Source: Oscheius tipulae
Taxonomy: Eukaryota > Nematoda > Chromadorea > Rhabditida > Rhabditidae
Assembly (NCBI GenBank): GCA_037178975.1
Contig: JASJZH010000001.1
Span: 3,782,001-3,846,000, forward strand
Reading direction: 5' to 3'
DNA length: 64,000 bases
In this document: positions 56,195 through 64,000 of the stretch, piece by piece
How the letters are laid out: each line of letters begins with the position of its first letter
Numbering within the stretch: position 1 is the first letter of the stretch
The notes under the pieces: generated by a model
What the model saw: the letters and a program-made list of their open reading frames with translations, nothing else
Told to the model about the DNA's origin: nothing
Databases searched by the model: none
Program-made: the position numbers and the translations under genes

Positions 56195-56519
56195 AAGAAA
56201 ACGAGCTTTATCAAATCTCTCCACGATCCGGTCACACTTCGTCCGTCTTCTCACCAATTGTTGTGTTTTTTTCTTTCCAGTCTATTGTCTTACTCTCAGT
56301 CCCTTTGCTTTACTCGGCACCATTATTTTATTCGAGAAATGATGAGTTTCCACTAGTTTTATGCACCATTTTTGGAGTATATTTAATCAATAAAAGTATT
56401 TTTCTGGCCGCGTGCAGCATTTCAGGTTTCCAGTCCAGTTATTTTCCTTTCTGGCCTTTCCTCAGTCATTCCAGTCAGAGGGAGGCATGAGCTTTGTTAT
56501 CGTTGACTCATTTTTGTAG

Positions 56520-57803
56520 ATGGCAGCCCCGTACAGCCGTCTGCCGCCGCTCCCAGCCCTCCGCGACTTTATCAACATTTACCGCCTTCGGGCGAAAAAG
56601 ATCCTCTCGCAGAATTACATAATGGACATGAATATCAACAGAAAAGTATGCAATTTGCTCTTTTTTTTATAAAACAGCTATTCAGATCGTGAGAGCGGCC
56701 CAAGTGAAACCAGGCGACGTTGTCTGTGAAGTAGGCCCGGGGCCGGGGGGAATCACACGAGGAATTCTTGAGGCCGGCTGTAGTCGTCTCGACGTTGTCG
56801 AAATCGATCATCGTTTTTTACCGCCCCTTCAGGTTTTTCTGTTTTGACTAAATTGACAGAAACGTAAGTTCTAGCATCTAGCAGAAGCGTCAGATGACCG
56901 AATGAACATTCATCACGGAGATATTTTGAAGACGGATGTGGGAGAAATTTGGAAGACGGCAGGGTTAATACCGACGACAGATTGGTATCACGAGCCGCCG
57001 GACTGTCACATTATCGGAAATTTGCCGTTCAATATTGCCTCACCATTGATTATCAAGTAAGTCTTACTAATAAATACTTATTCCTTCCTTTCAAGGTATC
57101 TCCGAGACATTTCGTACCGCCGTGGCCCGTGGCAATTCGGACGAGTTCCTCTCACGCTGACCTTCCAGCTCGAAGTAGCCAAACGAATATGTAGTCCCAT
57201 AGCTTCTGTCAATAGGTCACGAATATCCATCGTCTCACAGTATCTGACTGAACCGCAGCTCCTCTTTACGATATCCGGATCCTGTTTTGTTCCCAAACCC
57301 GAGGTCGATGTCGGCGTCGTTCGTTTCGTTCCAAGAGAACAGCCGCTGATCAATACTGCTTTTGAGGTACGAGTTCCTTTTTATTGGAAAGAGAAAGAAC
57401 ACTTAAGGTAGTCGAGAAAGTGTGTCGTCAAGTTTTCCACTATCGGCAGAAGCACATGATCAAGGGTCTTATGACCTTGTATCCTGAGGAAATTGCCCAT
57501 GAGAAGGCTCACGAACTGCTGGCAGCATGTAGAATCGATCCCACGACGACTTCTATCCGCCTGGGCATAGAACAGTTTGCCGACCTGACAGTTGGCTATG
57601 AAAAGCAGTGCAGAGAGTCGGTTGTTTTTTATTTTAGCCTATCAAGAGTTTCCAGAATGCCAGGACTGTTTCCCTACGACTACACGCGGAAGAAGAGAAC
57701 AGTCGAGATGCTCAAAGATGCTCCGAACGCGCTCCCGCCGGAATGTCCTCACAAGAAGACGCTCTTTCCCAAAGAAGGTTTGAAACTTTCGCAGATCACA
57801 TAG
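56520..57803 (+). CDS. TFB1M: TFB1M, mitochondrial 12S rRNA dimethyladenosine transferase
   Basis: KsgA/Dim1-family enzyme that dimethylates two adenines in the small mitochondrial rRNA. Start 56520, with TTTTTGTAG immediately before ATG (MAAPYSRLPPLPALRDFINI); stop within 57801-57803. AdoMet motif I is VCEVGPGPGGITRGILEAG, acidic motif II VVEIDHRF, and motif IV IIGNLPFNIASPLI. YLRDISYRRGPWQFGRVPLT, FVPKPEVDVGVVRFVP and VVEKVCRQVFHYRQKHMIKG match human TFB1M throughout. Near 57618-57638 a 21-base GTCGGT...TTTTAG piece (or a 30-base GTGCAG...TTTTAG piece) is a multiple of three and could be exon or an ultra-short intron. The C-terminus is Lys/Arg-rich. Confidence 0.93.
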
Positions 57804-58083
57804 TCGTTTGTACAATTTTGTTGTTTTGTTATGTTTTTAGTTCAAAAAAGATCTTAACACGAACTTTTATTACTCCCACAAAGCTAGACAGCGAAAAAGG
57901 CAAGAGAGAACACGAAGGATGCTGGAGAATCACAGGGACTGGGAAATAGAAATGAGTTTTCCGTCAGATTTCTTCGCGCCAGTTATGAAGCCATGTTTCT
58001 CTTTCAAAGAGTCGGGTTCAGCTCCTTTCTCGCCAGAATAGCCAGCAGGGGGATCCGCAACCAAGTATCCTTTCTTCGGATGG

Positions 58084-61000
58084 TTAGGGATTCTGCGAAA
58101 GGAGCAAGTTGGCCATCTCGTTCTCCATATCCTGACTGAAGGCCATGTTTCGGTAGTCGTCCTGACTGATCTGGGTCGTCTGACCCGGAGCTCCGAAATT
58201 ACTTCCACGCGGAAAATGATGCTGACTTTGGGACCAGCCCGAAAGACCAGTAGCCTCGGCTAATTGACTACTTCCATCCTGGGTCAGATCTTGACTAGCC
58301 TGAAAGGCGCAGGCATCCTGGTCCGCGTAGGCTCCTCCACGAGCGTATGAAGCCGGTGGCCAAGCGCTGGAGGCCGGTTGACGACGTCCGTTTTGGGGAA
58401 AGTTGGATCCTCCTGTATGACCTGAAATAAGCATTTTGTTATGTCTACACAGAAAACTCACGGTTGAACTGTGGCTGATGTTGCTGCGGCGGATAGACGT
58501 TGAGCATGTGAAGAGGGACAGGTAGATTGACGGCATATCGCATCGACTGATGCGTGATGCTCTGAGAAGGATCCATTGGGAGATGCCTTCCTTGACCACC
58601 TCGGTATTCATTCAGAGTGAAGGTGGCTCTTTGAGTGCCGTATCTGCTGGTCGGATAGGCCGGGTTCAGTGCCTGGGGTTTCGGTTTAGGGAGGACTAGA
58701 TTGGCTGTCTTGAGATTGTTCAGAGGCCCCTCGACTATGAGTCCCTTCTGTTTGAAGTTAGTCAACAGATCGTTCCAGAGTTGTTGTCGTGCCAAGACCT
58801 TGGCGTTGCCGAGAATGATCAGACCGTATTTGGCACGGGTCAGAGCGACATTAAGACGACGAGGATCATTGAGGAAACCAATACCCGAGTGGTCGTTGGA
58901 ACGGACACAGGTCACGATGATCAGATCCTTCTCGCGCCCCTGTAATCCTTCAACATTGCTCGCTAGTACAAGTTACACCGACCTGGAAAGCGTCGACATT
59001 GGCGATTTCCATGTTCTCGTAGAGTTTGCTGTTCAGAGCTCCCTGGGTGTGAAGATAGGTGACAATATAACTCCTTTGTCCCTCGTATGGAGTGATTATT
59101 CCAATCTGTTCCGGTTTCATGCCTCCCTTGATCAACTTCGTTGCCAACTTCTCGACATTGGCAGCTTCGGTTCTGTTCAGGAACGAGGTCCCACTCGAAG
59201 ACATCTCTTCCTGACCGTAGCACGACCAGAAGATCATCGGCTTGTCCGGAACGGGCCACTGCCAATCCACAGCACGAAGCTGTCTCTCCGCTGAAATTCA
59301 AAATTAACGATAACTAAGAAAAGGACTTACTTTCAGTAACTCCATTCTGGAGACTTCCCTCGTAGAAGACGTTGCTGGGAAATTGGGATAGTACCGGATG
59401 CATTCGGTACTGGACTTGGAGACGTATAGGTCGATTTCCAAGAAGGACGAGCCGTTCGAAGAGTGACTGGGAGAGACCAGCCTTGGCTGCCTTCTTGCAA
59501 AGAATAACAGGGCCCAGTTGACAGTGATCACCGACCAGAATCAGCTGCTTGACTCCGCGCACAATCGAAACCAAGACTTCGGGCTCTGTGGCCTGGGTGG
59601 ACTCATCGATCAGCACAGTTCTGAAAGAGAGAAATTGTCGGGAGAATCGACCAACTGGATCACAGACATCAAACCAGTCAACATCAAGTGTATAAAATGG
59701 TCACCTTATTCTCATTCTGGAGAGTCTAGCATCGGCAGCGGAGGAACAAGTACAGCAGATGACATCGGCGTTTTCCAGAAGTTTCTTTTCTCCGATCCTC
59801 TTCAAAGAGATATATCTTTCCATGTCCGAAGTGGACAGCTCGCCCATTTCATCCTTCAGCTGTTGCAGTTTCTGATACTCGGCGTTGTCATGGAGAGCCT
59901 TCAGCTGTGCTGGCAGAGTCAAGAAGTTGCAAGTGCTCTCGAGTCCCTCTCTCGATCTGGCGTAGAGGCGGACGACTCGAAGACCAGTGCGATGAATTCT
60001 TTCTGCCAGTTGATCGACGGCGATGTTGGAAGGGGAACAGACAAGAACCTGACTTCGGGTCTGCTCCACGAGATGGTAGACGATTGTAGCCGAGGTTACT
60101 GTCTAAAATATGTTGACTTTGATAAAGGACAGTCAATCTACTAACCTTTCCAGTTCCAGGAGGGCCTTGAATCAGACTCAAAGGTCTCGTCAAGACCGTT
60201 TTGACCGCATTCATCTGACTCGGATTCAGTTCGGGTAATCCCGGAGCAGAAAGTCTCTTTGGCTGGGTGACTTTGAAGAGAATGTCGTCAACATCGTGTC
60301 CCATCATCTTGTGGTAGATGTATCCACTCACAGCTCGTTCGTCCTTCTCCATTGTGTTCAAAGCCTGTTGCATTCGATCGAAAGTGACCGAATTCCAGAC
60401 AGCCTCGCAGATGTACTGGATGCGAGGATCCGAAGGCATCTTATCGTTTGGACCGGCTCGAACCTCAATTCCGATTTCGTCACTGTGGTTGTCCGGGATC
60501 TTGAAGACTTGTCCCTTGACCGACCACTCTTTTCCGAGAGTCTGATTGTGCTTCAGAAGAAGCTCATCTCCGATCATCAACTTCATACTGCCCTCCATGA
60601 ATTTGGGCAGATGGAAGAAGGCCAAATGTTTTTTGTTCAGACCCTGATCCCAACGGACCACGCCGACATTTTGAGTCTGAGACTCTTTAGTCTTCCGGTC
60701 ATAGTCGGCTTCGAGCTGGATCAAGGGAGCGAAGATTCGACGGTAATGGAAGGCATCTTCGTACCTAAAGATACTGTAACTTAAATTAATTGTCTCGCAC
60801 TTCAAGGTGACATGGTCCGGATCAGTGTCGATACCAGGCCTGTCAAGATCCTCCACCGTCGCATTCGGATTGTCTCTCCAGACATCTTCCAATCGGCTAG
60901 CAATTCCTGCTCTGAAGTTCGAACTTTTGCGAGCAAGTGTCTATACTCACGTAATGTTTCTGGCTCTGGCCTGAAGTTGTTCATCCGGAACCTGAACAAT

Positions 61001-61787
61001 CCAGCTCAAGATCTTTCTCTCCTCGATTATTGGCTTCCAGTCAGACTCGTTCCAGCTGGGATCCTTCTGACTGGCCTGTTGAGCACACGGATGACGACAA
61101 AGGACAACCTGAATGAATTTATAGAGAGAAAAAAGGGAAAGGATGTACCACAACAGTTTCAGCCTTGGCAGGAATGAATCCTAGGAGAAAAATGTTGCGA
61201 TTAGCACACTGATAGCACTCGAGCTGATTTTCCCCGAGAGGAGAGTTCTTGTGAAGACAGAGCTAAAAGTATTGTCAGTTCCTAACGTCAAAAAGTGACT
61301 ACCTCCTTGTGTCCACTGCGAACCATGTGAGTGATCAGATGACTTCCAGATGTCTTTCCGGACCCGTTGCAGAACCACTTGTTGCAGACAGTACACATGG
61401 CAACGCAGTTCGGTTCGTGGATACCACAGTAACTGAAAGATTAAATAGTTTTCTAGCTCAAGAGGGTCTCACCTGCAAGCATATTCCGGTAGTTGACCAG
61501 GTTCGGGTGCTTGTTCTTCCTCCTCGATGTCGTGGAAAGTTAGATCAGCTGAACTATCCACAGCGCTGCTCAGAGGCTGTTGACTACTGACCTAGAACAA
61601 CAGAAGACTTGTTTTTTTTTAGAGAAAAACTACCTGCGAGCTCTGAGTGGGTAGTGAGAAGTGGTTGTCAAAGTCATAGGTTGAGTCCTGAGTGGCTCCG
61701 TGGAGAAGACCGTCGTCTTCTGCCGTCTCCACAAACGTGAAGTTGTTGCCACCCCCCCGGACCGTAAACGTCGTCGTCGAACTCCAT
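58084..61787 (-). CDS. UPF1: UPF1 RNA helicase (nonsense-mediated decay)
   Basis: SF1 helicase central to nonsense-mediated mRNA decay. Start 61787 ([12 protein letters not shown], like human EAYGP). The CH zinc domain has [20 protein letters not shown] and [20 protein letters not shown]. Helicase motifs: [10 protein letters not shown] (I), [20 protein letters not shown] (Ia), [12 protein letters not shown] (II), [12 protein letters not shown] (III), LQVQYRMHP (IV), [12 protein letters not shown] (V) and [16 protein letters not shown] (VI). An SQ-rich tail (AFSQDMENE...LLLSQNP) holds possible SMG1 sites; stop 58086-58084. Roughly 1,080 residues. A run of seven G (minus strand; 61752-61758) after the first codons puts the start out of frame with the rest of exon 1; six G would keep it open. 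Introns are about 40-60 bp. Confidence 0.93.
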
Positions 61788-62640
61788 CTTGATTACCCTT
61801 GAAGAGGCTGATTTGCAGGAGCAAGAACCAGAAGAGTCAAAGCGAGAGAAATCAGAATTTCGGCAGAACTCCTCTATTGGATATCGATTTCAAAGAAATT
61901 TCAAAAGCAGACTGCCATTGTCTAACCGAACTAAAGAATTAGAAGGAATGGGAAAAAGACAAATCAAGTTTTCTCAGGGTTCAACCCTATATCGTTTGCT
62001 TACGAGGAAAAGTCTTTGGTTAGAAATCGAGAGTCAGCTACGAAACCGGATGACGGGGTGTTGACCATTAGAAAACGTATATTTTATAAAGTTAAAGGAC
62101 AGATTCATTAGAGCACGAATACCTTCAGTCTGGTTGAAGTTTACATTTTTGGGATGTCCTGTGAAGTCCACAATCCTCTTCCACTATTATAATTACTGGT
62201 CTCACATTTGAAAAACTGTCCCTTCGTCGAACAAACTCTTTATATCCTCTAAGTTTTGGCTCAAAGTCTGGTATGCAGGATAGTACCAGTCAGACTGGCC
62301 GAAAATTGTGGGCAACTCACAGACATTGTCAGATTCACAAGGTAAAATCTGGCGTTAGAATGAAAATTAGTTGGTGCGGATTTGAATTTGCTGACGTACT
62401 ATTGCGTACATTCCGTTTTTTAGTCAGTTATCTTCAGTTATTTCTTTCGTCCAACTCCTTCCTTCGTTTACTTACAAATTATTTAGAAATATCGGTCAAA
62501 ATGCCTAGGCTTTATAAGGGCTTGCCGACTACTAATGCATAATTTCGTTCCAATCCATTGTTTGTTCCTTGTGCTTGACGTAATTCTCAGTATCCACAAA
62601 TACGCATAATACATTTCAGTCTTGCAGCCATAATCGAAAT
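61788..62640. other. Divergent promoter region of UPF1 (-) and NSUN2 (+)
   Basis: No gene is firmly supported. A plus-strand frame from 62273 (MQDSTSQTGRKLWATHRHCQ) has a GTAAAA donor at 62341 and a CGTTTTTTAG acceptor near 62424, but only about 43 codons result and nothing resembles it. NSUN2 is preceded by ACATTTCAG at about 62610-62618. Confidence 0.45.
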
Positions 62641-64000
62641 ATGGGCTTCAAGAAGAACAGAAAGAAGGGAGCCAACTGGAACAAGAAAAAGGGAGATAAT
62701 CAAGTTTGGAACCAGCCCGTAAGAATTTGTATGCCTCTTTTTACACAACATTTTGCAGCGTGGAGCCTACAAGGACATCGTCAAGGAGAACGAAAAGTAC
62801 TGGACGTTCTACAAGGAGCAGGAACTGATTCCTGAAGGCGAATGGGACGCCTTCCGGTCTACTCTCCAAACCGATCTTCCAGTCAGTTTTCGAATCCAGG
62901 GATGTCACAAGGATCGTGAACAGCTGATGCACGAAATGGAGACGCGATTCTTCAACAATATCAAGGAGGACAAAGAGTCCGGAGTCTTTGTTCCGAAAAA
63001 GCTACCTTGGTTTGTTTTCATAACTATTTCAAAAATGAGTCTTTTCTCAGGTACGACGGAGCTTATCAGATCGCGATGTCTCGCACAGCAGTTAGAAGTA
63101 ATCCGGCCCTCTCCCAGCTTCATAATTTTCTCGTACGTGTTCCTATCAGACATCATAAAGTCCCATGTTCAGGTAACCGAAGCCGAACTAGGTAATCTCT
63201 CTCGTCAGGAAGCCGTTAGCATGATTCCGCCTCTTCTGCTTACCCCAAATGCCGATCACAACGTGCTGGACATGTGTGCCGCTCCGGGCAGCAAAACAAC
63301 GCAGCTAATGGAGATGATGCACGAGAAGACTCCCAACCCAGGTTTGTTTCTCTGGCTACTCGATATATATTGTTAGCCGGAATTCTTGTGGCCAATGATC
63401 TCGACAAGAAACGCTGCTATATGCTGATTCATCAGACGTTAAAACGCTTCCATACCTCAAACACGGTCATCACATGCGAGGATGCGGCCAGACTGCCTGA
63501 CTTCAAGAGCATTGTATTTTTTTTTATTTGCAGTTAGCTATTGTATGTTTAGGACGGAAGAATCCTCTTCGACCGAGTTCTTTGCGACGTCATCTGCAGT
63601 GGAGACGGAACCTTGCGAAAGAATCCCGAAATCTGGTCCAAGTGGACCCCACAGGACGCACTCGGTCTTCACAGAATGCAGCTGGCTATTGCGAAAAAGT
63701 ATCTTGTTTCATTTTCTCCAACAGTATCATTTCAGAGGAGCCGAACACCTGAAAGTCGGCGGCAGAATGGTTTATTCGACTTGTTCGATGAATCCAATCG
63801 AGGACGAAGCCGTCGTGGCCGAGCTACTTCGCCTTGGAAAAGGAACACTTCGTCTCGTCGATGCCCATCCCGTCGTCTCACAGCTGAAAGGACTTCCAGG
63901 CGTGGCCAAGTGGAAGGTCTTCGATCGCGACATGAAACAGTACTCCAGTACCGAAGATGTAACCGATCAGAAGCTGAAGAAAATCATGTGCCAGTCGTGT
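62641..64000 (+). CDS. NSUN2: NSUN2, tRNA/mRNA cytosine-5 methyltransferase (5' part)
   Basis: AdoMet-dependent RNA m5C methyltransferase. Start 62641 (MGFKKNRKKGANWNKKKGDN, a basic N-terminus as in NSUN2); the gene runs off the window after KKIMCQSC. Recognisable parts are KYWTFYKEQELIPEGEWDAF, PW|YDGAYQIAMSR, motif I NVLDMCAAPGSKTTQLMEMM, motif II VANDLDKKRCYMLIHQ, motif IV FDRVLCDVICSGDGTLRKN and motif VI MVYSTCSMNPIEDEAVVAEL with the nucleophilic Cys. In motif IV the usual Pro-Cys is Ile-Cys (GTC ATC TGC, near 63580-63590). Six short introns are seen in the window. Confidence 0.93.

Overview
This window is a stretch of a compact, gene-dense animal genome. Genes for a ZO-1-type junction scaffold with a ZU5 domain, a TULP4-type tubby protein, a receptor tyrosine phosphatase and a full ABCA transporter make it metazoan. 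About 29 genes lie in 64 kb. Most introns I could place by protein homology or reading frame are 31-60 bp, with GT(A/G)AG donors and TTTCAG/TTTTAG acceptors. Two fit only as GC-AG introns. Many genes have a TTTCAG-type acceptor directly before the start codon with no visible upstream exon, which suggests spliced-leader trans-splicing or short 5'UTR introns. This fits a nematode-like or appendicularian-like compact genome. I cannot fix the phylum from sequence alone.

Layout. 0.2-0.8 kb: 3' end of a membrane protein gene (+). 1.1-5.1 kb: ZO-1 homologue (-), 5' end unresolved. 5.1-9.1 kb: mostly non-coding, with one coding-like island near 6 kb. 9.1-13.9 kb: THADA (+), with a possible antisense mini-gene in its one long intron. 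14.1-14.9 kb: a head-to-head pair, a secreted Cys-rich gene (-) and a small membrane protein gene (+). 15-17.4 kb: intergenic. 17.4-25.9 kb: ABCA transporter (+). 26.5-28.2 kb: unknown secreted protein (+). 28.2-31.7 kb: tandem SDR paralogues (-); the first carries two beta/gamma-crystallin-like genes inside an intron, the second carries a MITE inside an intron. 32.1-36.1 kb: TULP4 (-). 36.8-38.4 kb: SCAMP (+). 38.7-39.2 kb: an avidin-family secreted protein (-). 39.4-40.8 kb: GALK2 (-). 41.5-43.6 kb: receptor PTP (-). 45.0-46.7 kb: CDC34/UBE2R and LSM6 (+). 47.3-51.7 kb: an unknown zinc/coiled-coil protein, ATG5 and SYS1 (+), with a BAF-like gene carrying a stop codon inside SYS1's long intron. 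51.8-53.3 kb: UBA5 (-), followed by a MITE. 54.3-57.8 kb: guanylate kinase and TFB1M (+). 58.1-61.8 kb: UPF1 (-). 62.6 kb to the end: NSUN2 (+, partial).

Most genes are conserved housekeeping or cell-biology genes with no common pathway. Several act in RNA modification or decay (THADA, TFB1M, NSUN2, UPF1, LSM6) and several in ubiquitin-like conjugation or autophagy (UBE2R, ATG5, UBA5); nothing shows this is more than coincidence. The unusual content is the avidin-like protein, the genes nested in otherwise rare long introns, the MITE-bearing intron and the fast intron turnover between two equal-length SDR paralogues.
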